64,000 nucleotides of DNA. Origin: an uncultured Christensenella sp. GTDB taxonomy: Bacteria > Bacillota > Clostridia > Christensenellales > Borkfalkiaceae. The stretch is taken from assembly GCA_910576655.1 (NCBI GenBank), contig CAJTJC010000004.1:1-64000 (forward strand). Direction: 5' to 3'. How positions within the stretch are numbered: position 1 is the first letter of the stretch; the number at the start of each line of letters is the position of its first letter. Below are positions 43,586 through 51,379 of the stretch, piece by piece. Both the position numbers and the translations under genes were made by a program. Under the pieces are notes generated by a model that was given only the letters and a program-made list of their open reading frames with translations, searched no databases and was not told where the DNA came from.

Positions 43586-44127
43586 TGTGTATGAGTAAAG
43601 CAAGAATACCCGCCTCGCTCGGCGGCATAGAGTTCGATTGTACAATTAGCAGAGAAAGGAGTTACGAAGCGGACATACCCGAATACCCTGTGGAAGATGG
43701 GTACTACGTTTCGGACTCCATTCACAAAAAGCCGCTTACGTTTGAGTTGGTGGTTTTTGTTACGAATATGCCCGTAACTTGGGCAAAGCGACACGCTGGC
43801 AACAACAGAGTGAAGAACACGATTGATAGCCTTGTAGACCTGTATTTGTCTGGAAAGCTGTCTACGCTCGTAACGCCTGATAAGGTATACGAGAATATGG
43901 GAATTACGAAGTTAAGTGTGCCGGAAGAAGATTATGTCAACGCGGCGGAGATCACGCTGTCGTTGAAGCAGGTAACGGTAACGTCGGCGGACATCATTGT
44001 AGTGTCGAGTTATAATTACAGCGGAAGTTCGTCAGACGGCGCGGGTTCGTCCGCGACAACAGAAGAGTCAAGTACGCCGAAAAAGAAAAGTATTCTTTCG
44101 TCGTTGCTTGGCTGGTTATTCAAATAG
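43585..44127 (+). CDS. Distal tail / baseplate protein, Dit-like
   Basis: The 180-aa product has a Dit-like N-terminal part (ISRERSYEADIPEYPVEDGY, about 21-40, and THETA-type phrase KPLTFELVVFVTNMP) and a Ser/Thr-rich C-terminal tail. An alternative start at 43591 is better spaced from GAGG. It lies between tape measure and baseplate plug genes. Confidence 0.72.
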   Translation: MCMSKARIPASLGGIEFDCTISRERSYEADIPEYPVEDGYYVSDSIHKKPLTFELVVFVTNMPVTWAKRHAGNNRVKNTIDSLVDLYLSGKLSTLVTPDKVYENMGITKLSVPEEDYVNAAEITLSLKQVTVTSADIIVVSSYNYSGSSSDGAGSSATTEESSTPKKKSILSSLLGWLFK

Positions 44128-44139
44128 GAGGTGGCAGTT

Positions 44140-44478
44140 ATGGTGTACTTCACACCGCCAGACAAGAACGACAGTTTTACACGCATCATCTTGGACGGCG
44201 ACGAGTACCTGTTCAGGTTTTCCTACAACTACGAAGGCGAGTTTTGGACGCTCGGAATTTATCAGAGCGAAGAAGCACCGATTGTGGCAGGAATTAAAAT
44301 TACCCCTTGCTTTCCTGTTAACTGGTATTTTCGTCAGTATATCAAATTGCCGAAAGGCGTTCTTGGCGTAATGACACAGCTCGACAAGATAGGCAGAAAT
44401 GATTTTATCGACGGGAACGCGCAGTTTGTCTACGTTACTTACGACGAGTTCAACGAGTTTGTAAGGAGCAACGAGTAA
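44140..44478 (+). CDS. Baseplate plug-like protein
   Basis: The 112-aa product (MVYFTPPDKNDSFTRIILDG at the start) matches the small beta-rich plug proteins that precede the hub in simple contractile baseplates. GGAGGT precedes the ATG at 44140. It abuts the hub gene at 44478. Confidence 0.72.
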   Translation: MVYFTPPDKNDSFTRIILDGDEYLFRFSYNYEGEFWTLGIYQSEEAPIVAGIKITPCFPVNWYFRQYIKLPKGVLGVMTQLDKIGRNDFIDGNAQFVYVTYDEFNEFVRSNE

Positions 44479-45368
44479 TGGCGAACTGGGACAGACAATA
44501 CCGCTTACGGGCGGGAGTAGAAGGAAGCAAGGGGTTTGAAATCGGTAAGCCCGACGAAAAGACTCGGCAGGCAATCCATATCAACTTTATGGTTGAGCGG
44601 AGCGATTCGACAACGCTCAATACGACAAAGATAAAACTTTGGAATCTGAACAAAGAGCAGATTAACGTGTTAACGCAGTCGGGTTGTCAATTAAATCTGT
44701 CGGCTGGGTACGGCGCGTCAAGACCTATCGTATTCAAGGGTACGGTATCTAACGTGCAGGAATCGCTTGATGGAGCGGATAGGCTTATAGAGATAGAAGC
44801 GGTAGACGGTTTCGCACAGTTGAGCGAGACCGTCGTTTCTATTTCTTACGGCGGCAAAATTGCGACGGCTAAAATCTTGCAGGATGCGGCCGCTAAACTC
44901 AATCTGCCGGTTACGTATTCCGCAACGGCGCAGGAAATCCTTGAAAAGTCGTATTTTTCAAACGGTTACAGTTTTGTCGGCTATGCGCAGTATGTGCTTG
45001 ACGACGTATGTAACAAAGCATCGCTTATGTGGTCGATACAAAACGGCGTTTTGCAAATCCGCAGAAAAAACGAAGGGGTTTCGACAGCGGTTCACAAACT
45101 CAACAAAGCAACGGGGCTTATTAACATTCCGAAGCGAGTTTACAGTTCGCAGACGGCGAATACCGATACGTCTTCCGATACAACGGCAGATATGCTGTAT
45201 GGCTATGAAATACAGTATTTTATGAACGGAGCAATCGGCATAGGCGATAGGGTATACGTAGAATCAAAAATCGTTACGGGTATGTTTATGGTTTCGAGCA
45301 TCACGATTGAAGGCGACAATCTTGAAGGCAACTGGCAATGTACGGCCCAGATTACGGAGGTGGCATAA
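44478..45368 (+). CDS. Baseplate hub protein
   Basis: The 296-aa protein has STTLNTTKIKLWNLNKEQIN (about 44-63) and GTVSNVQESLDGADRLIEIE, like hub subunits related to gp27/gp44 and D proteins. It ends with VSSITIEGDNLEGNWQCTAQ, a typical hub terminus. A spike gene follows at once. Confidence 0.8.
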   Translation: MANWDRQYRLRAGVEGSKGFEIGKPDEKTRQAIHINFMVERSDSTTLNTTKIKLWNLNKEQINVLTQSGCQLNLSAGYGASRPIVFKGTVSNVQESLDGADRLIEIEAVDGFAQLSETVVSISYGGKIATAKILQDAAAKLNLPVTYSATAQEILEKSYFSNGYSFVGYAQYVLDDVCNKASLMWSIQNGVLQIRRKNEGVSTAVHKLNKATGLINIPKRVYSSQTANTDTSSDTTADMLYGYEIQYFMNGAIGIGDRVYVESKIVTGMFMVSSITIEGDNLEGNWQCTAQITEVA

Positions 45369-45910
45369 TGAGTGTACTTGATTTTGTTACGGAAGTTAAG
45401 GCTCTCGTAAAAGAACAGATTAACAATATGCACACAGCTCTGCCGGGAGAGATTGTTTCGATAGATAAAAATGCTGGGCTTGTATCTGTAAAGCCGAAAG
45501 CGCAAATGCAGTTTTCAAATGGAAAGACATTGGAGTTTCCAATTATAAGCGGAGTTCCGATAGTTATGCCGCAAAGTGCAATTTCGCAATCGGCAATAGT
45601 TTTTCCCGTAAACGTTGGAGATCAATGCTTACTTATATTTAGCGAGCAGGCATTGGATTACTGGTTTGAAACGGGGATGACTGCACCGCAAGTCAAATAC
45701 GGACTGTCTGGAGCAATAGCAATCCCCGGACTGTTGCGGACGCAGACTGACGTTTTTAAGGAAGCGTTAGAGCGAGACGCGGTAATCATTAAACACAAAA
45801 ACGCATCTATAACGCTGTCAAACGCAGGTATAGCCATTAGGGGCGATATTTCGGTAGAAGGTAACTTACTAATCAACGGCGAAATCAAAAGCGTTCCAGA
45901 CGAAATTTAG
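45368..45910 (+). CDS. Baseplate spike, Gp138-like
   Basis: The 180-aa product has an OB-fold N-terminal domain (LPGEIVSIDKNAGLVSVKPK) and VFPVNVGDQCLLIFSEQALD (about 79-98) as in Gp138-type spikes. The C-terminal part forms beta repeats (GIAIRGDISVEGNLLINGEI). It would puncture the envelope. GGAGGT precedes the ATG. Confidence 0.85.
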   Translation: MSVLDFVTEVKALVKEQINNMHTALPGEIVSIDKNAGLVSVKPKAQMQFSNGKTLEFPIISGVPIVMPQSAISQSAIVFPVNVGDQCLLIFSEQALDYWFETGMTAPQVKYGLSGAIAIPGLLRTQTDVFKEALERDAVIIKHKNASITLSNAGIAIRGDISVEGNLLINGEIKSVPDEI

Positions 45911-45933
45911 AAGCGATTTTCGCAGGAGGTTAT

Positions 45934-46287
45934 ATGAAGGATTTAAGACTTACCGAAGACGGGGATTTGTACGTTACAGAAGACGGGGATGTACAGTTTA
46001 CCGATAGCGTTTTGCAGGCTATCAAAATTCGTTTGAAATGGTTTCTCGGAGAATGGCGTATCAATACAACTTACGGTATGCCGTACTACGATGAAGTTTT
46101 TATAAAGAATCCCAGCACGGCGCTTATTGAAGACAGGGTGCGAACGGAGATACTTTCCGTTGACGGGGTTCAGGCGGTGGAAAGCATTAGCGTGGTTATA
46201 GATAAGCCCACGCGGGTGGCCGCCATTCACTTTACCGTCGTTGCAAACGACGAAATAATTGACGAGGAGGTAAAGGTCAATGTCTGA
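45934..46287 (+). CDS. Baseplate wedge protein, gp25-like
   Basis: The 117-aa product has the gp25 pattern: LQAIKIRLKWFLGEWRINTT then YGMPYYDEVF (about 28-57), with the lysozyme-like fold without catalytic residues. It links sheath to baseplate. AGGAGGT precedes the start. Confidence 0.85.
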   Translation: MKDLRLTEDGDLYVTEDGDVQFTDSVLQAIKIRLKWFLGEWRINTTYGMPYYDEVFIKNPSTALIEDRVRTEILSVDGVQAVESISVVIDKPTRVAAIHFTVVANDEIIDEEVKVNV

Positions 46288-47746
46288 TTACGGCGTTACC
46301 AAAAACGGATTTGTCCGTAAGCGATACGATACGATATATTCGGAATTGCAGGGCGATATAAAAGACGGCTTGGGTATTGATGTTTCAATTAACCCGAAAT
46401 CGTTTTTTAATGTCCTGCTTTCGTCCGTTGCGGACAAATTGGCGGTCGCGTGGGAGTTGGCGGAAATGGTGTATTACAGTCATTATCCTGCCACCGCAGA
46501 AGGCATCAATCTTGATTATGCCTGTCAGTTTGGCGGGCTAACGAGAGAAGAAGGTTCTAAAACAAAGTACAGCATTCTATGTACGGGAACGGACGGAACG
46601 GCTATTCCTGCAGGAACGCGCATAGCATCAACGACATCGCCGCAGGTTTTCTTTTCAACAGCGGAAGACAATACCATTTCGAGATCGTCTTGCAATAGCG
46701 CAACAATTCGCGTTATGCAAGTTGCCGGCGAGCTGCATTATACGGTCTATCTTGACGATACGGCATACACGTATTTAAGCAAGACGGAAGACGATAAAAT
46801 GGCTATTCTCAACGGCTTGAAAGAAACAATAACCGATGAGAATTTTACGGTCGGCATCGACGAAAAAGACGAGTTCCTTGTGATTACGAGCAAGAACAAG
46901 TATTTAAGCCATTCGATTGATATGACGGAGAATTTATCGACGGAAGAAGTTACGTCGATTATCGTATTCGATTCGGAAGAGTATAAACGTATTCAACTCA
47001 CGGAAGGTGCGATTACGGAAATCATCACATCGACGGCAGGTTTTAAGAAATGCACGAACCTTGCAATACCTGTTTACGGCAGGGAACGCGAAACAGACAT
47101 TGAATTGCGTCAATCTTATGCGGCGAAGCAATCTTACCGCTCGGCAACAATGCTTGAAAGTATAACGAGCGCGATTATGAACAACGTCAAGGAAGTTTCC
47201 AGCGCGGTTGCGTTTGAGAACGACACGGACTTGAAGGACAGCGACGGTAGGCCGCCGCACTCGATTGAAGTTGTCGTTGACGGCGGGAACGATGCGGAAA
47301 TCGCGCAACAGATTTTGCTCTACAAAGCGGCGGGCATCCAGACATACGGAAGTATTGCGGTTGACGTTCCGAGTTCATTCGGGAACGCAACGATAGCGGT
47401 CAAGTTCAATAGACCGTCTGCCGTTTATGTTTGGTTAAAAGTATCTATCGTAAAAAATCCCGATGAAGCAATGCCGCCGAACTACGAAGCATTGGTAAAA
47501 GAAACGATAATGAGTTATGCGGAGAAAATAACCGCAGGCGAGAACATTGTCATTCAGAAAGTGATCGCGCCCATTAACGTGGCTGTTTCGGGCATTGCCT
47601 ATATTTCGATTAAAGCGTTCACTTCAACCGATGCAAGCACAACGCCGGCTGACAGCGATTATACGCTTACTTACATTACGGTAACGCCGCGACAGAAAGC
47701 GTATTTCGACGAAAGCAGAATAGAGGTGGAAGTCGATGAAAATTAA
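46280..47746 (+). CDS. Baseplate J-like protein
   Basis: The 488-aa wedge protein matches gpJ-like proteins: NLDYACQFGGLTREEGSKTK, GTDGTAIPAGTRIASTT, and GRERETDIELRQSYAAKQSY (about 268-287). It overlaps the gp25-like gene by 8 bp and the DUF2612-like gene by 11 bp. Confidence 0.9.
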   Translation: MSDYGVTKNGFVRKRYDTIYSELQGDIKDGLGIDVSINPKSFFNVLLSSVADKLAVAWELAEMVYYSHYPATAEGINLDYACQFGGLTREEGSKTKYSILCTGTDGTAIPAGTRIASTTSPQVFFSTAEDNTISRSSCNSATIRVMQVAGELHYTVYLDDTAYTYLSKTEDDKMAILNGLKETITDENFTVGIDEKDEFLVITSKNKYLSHSIDMTENLSTEEVTSIIVFDSEEYKRIQLTEGAITEIITSTAGFKKCTNLAIPVYGRERETDIELRQSYAAKQSYRSATMLESITSAIMNNVKEVSSAVAFENDTDLKDSDGRPPHSIEVVVDGGNDAEIAQQILLYKAAGIQTYGSIAVDVPSSFGNATIAVKFNRPSAVYVWLKVSIVKNPDEAMPPNYEALVKETIMSYAEKITAGENIVIQKVIAPINVAVSGIAYISIKAFTSTDASTTPADSDYTLTYITVTPRQKAYFDESRIEVEVDEN

Positions 47747-48383
47747 CGGTATAGAAGCAGATCTGCTCGAACAGTTCAGGGGCAGACCGAACACGGCGGC
47801 GCTTTGCGCGGCGGTCAATCGTCAACTCAACGAACTTGCGGAAGTTTTCGGGCAGATAGCGTTCAATACCGATATTGACACGGCGATAGGAAAGCAGTTG
47901 GATTATATAGGCGACATCGTAGGACTGACAAGAGCCGAAGCGGGGTTGCTGTGCGGTCAATCTGTTTACTATGAGCCTGTCGATGATGAACGGTACAGAC
48001 GCTATCTGAAATATAAGGCGTTTCAAAATTCCAGCGACGGCACGTATTATTCGCTCGTGAAAGCAATGCAGACCATTCTCGGAGGCGGGTCGAAAATAGA
48101 TTACACGGAAGATGAGAATTTTCCTGCAACAATCATTTTCGATATTAACACTGGCGGGTCAAATGAACTGTCTTTGAGCGGTATACCGCCGATAAAACCT
48201 GCCGGCGTAAGCGTAGAGTACAAAGTAGACACCAGAAGCACGATTGAATTATCGCATAAAATCAGGTACTACATCGGCGGCGTGGCTTGCGGAACGCTCT
48301 ACTGTGGGCAATACCCGTCAGATAAGCCGTTCCCGCGTTGCGGCGGATGGCATTGCGGGGAATATCCGCCAAAAGGAATTTAG
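47736..48383 (+). CDS. DUF2612-like baseplate/tail protein
   Basis: The 215-aa protein has KQLDYIGDIVGLTRAEAGLL and YYEPVDDERYRRYLKYKAFQ (about 79-98), typical of DUF2612 proteins which replace gpI in such phages. The C-terminus carries several Cys/Gly motifs (GTLYCGQYPSDKPFP). It would join the wedge to the fibres. Confidence 0.82.
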   Translation: MKINGIEADLLEQFRGRPNTAALCAAVNRQLNELAEVFGQIAFNTDIDTAIGKQLDYIGDIVGLTRAEAGLLCGQSVYYEPVDDERYRRYLKYKAFQNSSDGTYYSLVKAMQTILGGGSKIDYTEDENFPATIIFDINTGGSNELSLSGIPPIKPAGVSVEYKVDTRSTIELSHKIRYYIGGVACGTLYCGQYPSDKPFPRCGGWHCGEYPPKGI

Positions 48384-48392
48384 GAGGTATCT

Positions 48393-48704
48393 ATGGGATT
48401 ATTCACACAAGATTTTTTGGCAGAACGGCGAAGCGAGTTTATGGCGCTTATCGACAAGTTTGAGTACGAAATCAACGGCGGCGAAAAATGGCTTACGGCC
48501 ACAGAACGAAGTCGGCAGATAGTCGGAAACTATATACGGTTCACTTTGCTGTTTCCGAACGTATTGCAGTCCGATTACAGCATTACGGCGATACGCATTA
48601 TCGACGTAAACGGAAAAGAAATAGCGCGGCGCGATTTGAGTGTAAATGTCAACTCAATTCAGTCCGTGCTTTTTGTTTTAAGCATTTCTTATCAGGAGGT
48701 TTAA
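48393..48704 (+). CDS. Small tail protein, 103 aa
   Basis: Beta-rich product between the DUF2612-like and fibre genes, with TLLFPNVLQSDYSITAIRII (about 50-69). It ends 1 bp before the fibre start. No family is recognised; a baseplate-fibre adaptor would fit its position. Confidence 0.65.
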   Translation: MGLFTQDFLAERRSEFMALIDKFEYEINGGEKWLTATERSRQIVGNYIRFTLLFPNVLQSDYSITAIRIIDVNGKEIARRDLSVNVNSIQSVLFVLSISYQEV

Positions 48705-48705
48705 T

Positions 48706-50169
48706 ATGACAGAAGAAATTAAGCAACAGGCAGAAGAGGAATCGACCTACAAAAAGCAAACGTGGGTAGATCACTTCGTAGATGAAGAAGGATTTGTTGT
48801 TCAGCAGGGTACCGCTATGGATGCCCTGCATTTTAATCATATCGAAGACGGAATCGGCGCGGCTCACGATTTGATAGCGGAAGAAAAACAAACGCGTACC
48901 GAAGAAAATACCGCCGTAACGGAGCGGCTCGATAATCTTGAAGACGGTACGAGGATGGCTGGGACGGCCGCTAAAACACAGAAAGCGCTTCGCATTGGAG
49001 ATGTGGAATTTGACGGTAGCACGGAGAAAACCATTAGCGCAAAGGACGGCATTGAAATCACGGCCGGAGAAATCAAACACACGAACGCTATCGAAGCGGG
49101 AACGACTGTCGGCGGTAGCGGAGCAAAAGAGTTCGGTGGAACGATTGATATTCCGTCTGTAACCTACGACGCGCAGGGACACGTTACAGGAAAAGACAAG
49201 ACCACCGTTACGCTTCCGTCAAATGATGCAACTACGTCAAAGCACGGATTGATGAGCGCGTCAGACAAGACAAAACTTAATGGGATTGAAACGGGAGCGC
49301 AGAAGAACACGATAACAGGAATCAAGGGCGCGAAGGAAAGTTCATACAGAACAGGAAACGTCAACATTACGTTGCAGAACATTCTCGGCAGTACGCCGAT
49401 AGGCGATGACTTTACTGGAATTTACTACAACGGAAGTACATTTGTAACGCAGAACCCGTCGTTACAATCTACAAGTTGGTCGAAAATTGCGGAACTTTCT
49501 GCCGCAGGAAAAGCGAAAAAAGCGTTCAGTATAGGAGACGAGAAGACGGTAACGCTTACGACAGGCGAAACGATAACGCTTGTCATACTTGGCTTCGACC
49601 ACGATGAAAAGACGGGCGGCGGCAAGGCAGGCATTACGTTCGGAATGAAAGATTTGCTTAATACGTCGTACCCGATGAATGCGTCAAGCACAAACGCAGG
49701 CGGATGGAATGAGTCGAAAATGAGAACGGAGACAATGGCTACGCTCTTATCGCAACTTCCGTCTGATTTAAGAAATGTGATTAAAGCGGTTAACAAGAAA
49801 GCAACAGCAGGGAATCAAGGTACATCGCTCACAGCTTCGAGCGATAAACTTTGGCTGTTTGCGGCGGCAGAACTGTGGTCGAAAACTGCAATAGAAAATA
49901 GCGCATCAAGCGACTTAAAAAATAATGCTGCCGCTTACAACGGAGAAGGAACGCAGTACGAGTATTTCAAGAATACGGTAGGAGATGCGGAACCGAACAA
50001 TAGTTGCTCGGCTTTGGTTAAGCGCAAGAACGGCTCTACGTACGGCTGGTGGCTTCGTTCCCCGTACGTCGGTAGTACCACCGGCTTCCGCCTTGTCTCC
50101 ACCGGTGGCAACGTCTCCACCGGCAGTGCTGGCATCACCTACGGCGTGTGCTTCGGCTTTTGCGTGTAA
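48706..50169 (+). CDS. Tail-fibre-like DGR target protein 1
   Basis: The 487-aa protein has an N-terminal attachment part, phage-fibre repeats (VTYDAQGHVTGKDKTTVTLP, about 151-170) and a C-terminal DUF6273-like domain of about 200 residues. The final 44 residues are the variable repeat (VR1), holding the conserved WWLRSP and ending YGVCFGFCV. It is the last tail gene, directly after the baseplate genes, so it is probably the receptor-binding protein. The 133-bp VR1 differs from the template repeat at 19 positions, all template adenines. Binding of host receptors is inferred. The C-terminal domain is clearly homologous to target 2. Confidence 0.9.
   Translation: MTEEIKQQAEEESTYKKQTWVDHFVDEEGFVVQQGTAMDALHFNHIEDGIGAAHDLIAEEKQTRTEENTAVTERLDNLEDGTRMAGTAAKTQKALRIGDVEFDGSTEKTISAKDGIEITAGEIKHTNAIEAGTTVGGSGAKEFGGTIDIPSVTYDAQGHVTGKDKTTVTLPSNDATTSKHGLMSASDKTKLNGIETGAQKNTITGIKGAKESSYRTGNVNITLQNILGSTPIGDDFTGIYYNGSTFVTQNPSLQSTSWSKIAELSAAGKAKKAFSIGDEKTVTLTTGETITLVILGFDHDEKTGGGKAGITFGMKDLLNTSYPMNASSTNAGGWNESKMRTETMATLLSQLPSDLRNVIKAVNKKATAGNQGTSLTASSDKLWLFAAAELWSKTAIENSASSDLKNNAAAYNGEGTQYEYFKNTVGDAEPNNSCSALVKRKNGSTYGWWLRSPYVGSTTGFRLVSTGGNVSTGSAGITYGVCFGFCV
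50031..50163 (+). repeat. DGR variable repeat VR1
   Basis: The 133-bp 3' end of the fibre gene aligns without gaps to the template repeat at 51030-51162. By my count 19 positions differ, and each is an A in the template (changed to G, T or C). The last 22 bases (CGGCGTGTGCTTCGGCTTTTGC to the end) are identical to template and VR2, as expected for the initiation-of-mutagenic-homing region. Confidence 0.95.
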
Positions 50170-50183
50170 TCCAGAATCATATA

Positions 50184-50209
50184 CTCTGCGCCCCTGTGTG
50201 GGCGCAGAG
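50184..50209. other. Hairpin downstream of VR1 (homing cruciform)
   Basis: CTCTGCGCCC and GGGCGCAGAG form a perfect 10-bp stem with a 6-base loop, 15 bp after the fibre stop. No T-run follows, so it is not a normal terminator. DGRs often need such a hairpin just past the VR for efficient retrohoming. VR2 has one in the same position, the template repeat does not. Confidence 0.75.
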
Positions 50210-50241
50210 ATAAAAATAATCGAAAAGAGAGGTAAAGAATT

Positions 50242-50556
50242 ATGGTCTATAATTTTGTGGCAACGCCGCAAAACAACGGTAAAGACGAACTCATTGCGAC
50301 GGCGCTCAATGGCGAAGCATACAGCGAGAATAACAGACTGCATATCAAAAATGCAGAATGGCATCTGATATACAAATATGACGGCTCGCCGATTGGCTGG
50401 TATGCGAGAAACGTCAAAACAAACGACGACGTGTATCTCGGTTCGGGCGCAAGTCCGTCCATTGTGCTTGAAACGCTTACGGTCAAAAACGAAGAGTTTT
50501 GGAACTCATTGTTATGCCCGGAAGCAGAAGAAATTGCGGAGGAAGGAAGTGAGTAA
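50242..50556 (+). CDS. Hypothetical protein in the DGR cassette, 104 aa
   Basis: The gene lies between target 1 and avd, with GAGAGGT upstream. The product is beta-rich and aromatic (YKYDGSPIGWYARNVKTNDD, about 46-65), with an acidic C-terminus. It overlaps avd by one base. No family is recognised; it could be a fibre chaperone or a DGR accessory protein. Confidence 0.65.
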   Translation: MVYNFVATPQNNGKDELIATALNGEAYSENNRLHIKNAEWHLIYKYDGSPIGWYARNVKTNDDVYLGSGASPSIVLETLTVKNEEFWNSLLCPEAEEIAEEGSE

Positions 50557-50990
50557 TGTCAGTACCAAAATACAGACGTAACGAAAGTCCTATGCAGTTT
50601 CTTGATACAGCGCGGGAACTTGAAATTTATACCATACAGCGATGTGCGAATTTCCCGAAGCGGTATATGTTCTTGATAACGAAGGAACTTATAGACTTAT
50701 CAAGGTCAATCTATAATAATGTAAAATCGGCAAATAGCGTCTATCCTACAAATAAGGAAGAGTCGCAAATCAGAGTAAATTTTCTCATTCAGGCGGTCTG
50801 CGATCTGCAATGTCTTGCGTCGCAATTAGATATTGCGAAAGGAATTGTTGAACATAACGACAAAGACAAAGCAATTAAACCTACCGTTTGGGAGCAATGG
50901 GCAAGACTGATTTCGACTGAACTGAAATTAGTAGTGGCTCTCAAAAAGAGCCTGCAAGGAAAGTATAATCTCGAACCCAAACCCGAATAA
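50556..50990 (+). CDS. avd: Avd-like DGR accessory protein
   Basis: Avd forms a pentameric barrel of four-helix bundles that binds the reverse transcriptase and DGR RNA. The 144-aa product is all-helical and basic, with FLDTARELEIYTIQRCANFP then KRYMFLITKELIDLSRSIYN (about 15-54), QAVCDLQCLASQLDIAKGIV and WEQWARLISTELKLVVALKK, typical of Avd-like proteins. It sits 40 bp before the template repeat, the classical avd-TR-RT order. Confidence 0.85.
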   Translation: MSVPKYRRNESPMQFLDTARELEIYTIQRCANFPKRYMFLITKELIDLSRSIYNNVKSANSVYPTNKEESQIRVNFLIQAVCDLQCLASQLDIAKGIVEHNDKDKAIKPTVWEQWARLISTELKLVVALKKSLQGKYNLEPKPE

Positions 50991-51379
50991 GAATTTGTCA
51001 TAGGTTACATACCGTTATTATTGTCTGGGCGGCTCTACGAACAACTGGTGGCTTCGTTCCCCGTACATCGGTAATACCACCAACTTCCGCCTTGTCAACA
51101 ACAATGGCAACGTCAACAACAACAATGCTGGCAACACCTACGGCGTGTGCTTCGGCTTTTGCATATTGTATAGGCTCGACAAAGTAACTCATTCAAAGAA
51201 TGAAGCGAAATCAATGCCTTTGCAAAAGGGGTGTGTGACCTTTCCGTAAGGATAAATGGGTCCTCCGATATAGGTGACTGGACGCTTCTTGCATTGCGAG
51301 ATAAATGGCGAAACTCGTTTAATAGTCATACATTATGCAGCCTACTTCGCTTAATCTGGCTGTACGGAGTGATATTATT
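50991..51379 (+). ncRNA. DGR template RNA region
   Basis: This 389-bp stretch between avd and the reverse transcriptase has no supported gene. It holds the template repeat (51030-51162) and a 217-bp spacer with small stem-loops (for example CATTC-AAA-GAATG). In known DGRs the RNA covers TR and its 3' spacer, which primes cDNA synthesis. The RNA ends are not visible in the sequence. Confidence 0.75.
51030..51162 (+). repeat. DGR template repeat (TR)
   Basis: This 133-bp repeat aligns without gaps to VR1 and VR2. It has 33 adenines by my count, many in AAC and AAT triplets in the reading phase of the VRs, which give the widest amino acid choice when A is randomised and avoid stop codons. Differences from both VRs occur only at its adenines. 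No hairpin like that after the VRs follows it. Confidence 0.96.

Noticed and set aside
50998..51192. Minus-strand open frame over the template repeat
   Set aside because: It is the antisense of TR and its odd composition follows from the repeated AAC triplets. The non-coding template explains the sequence better.
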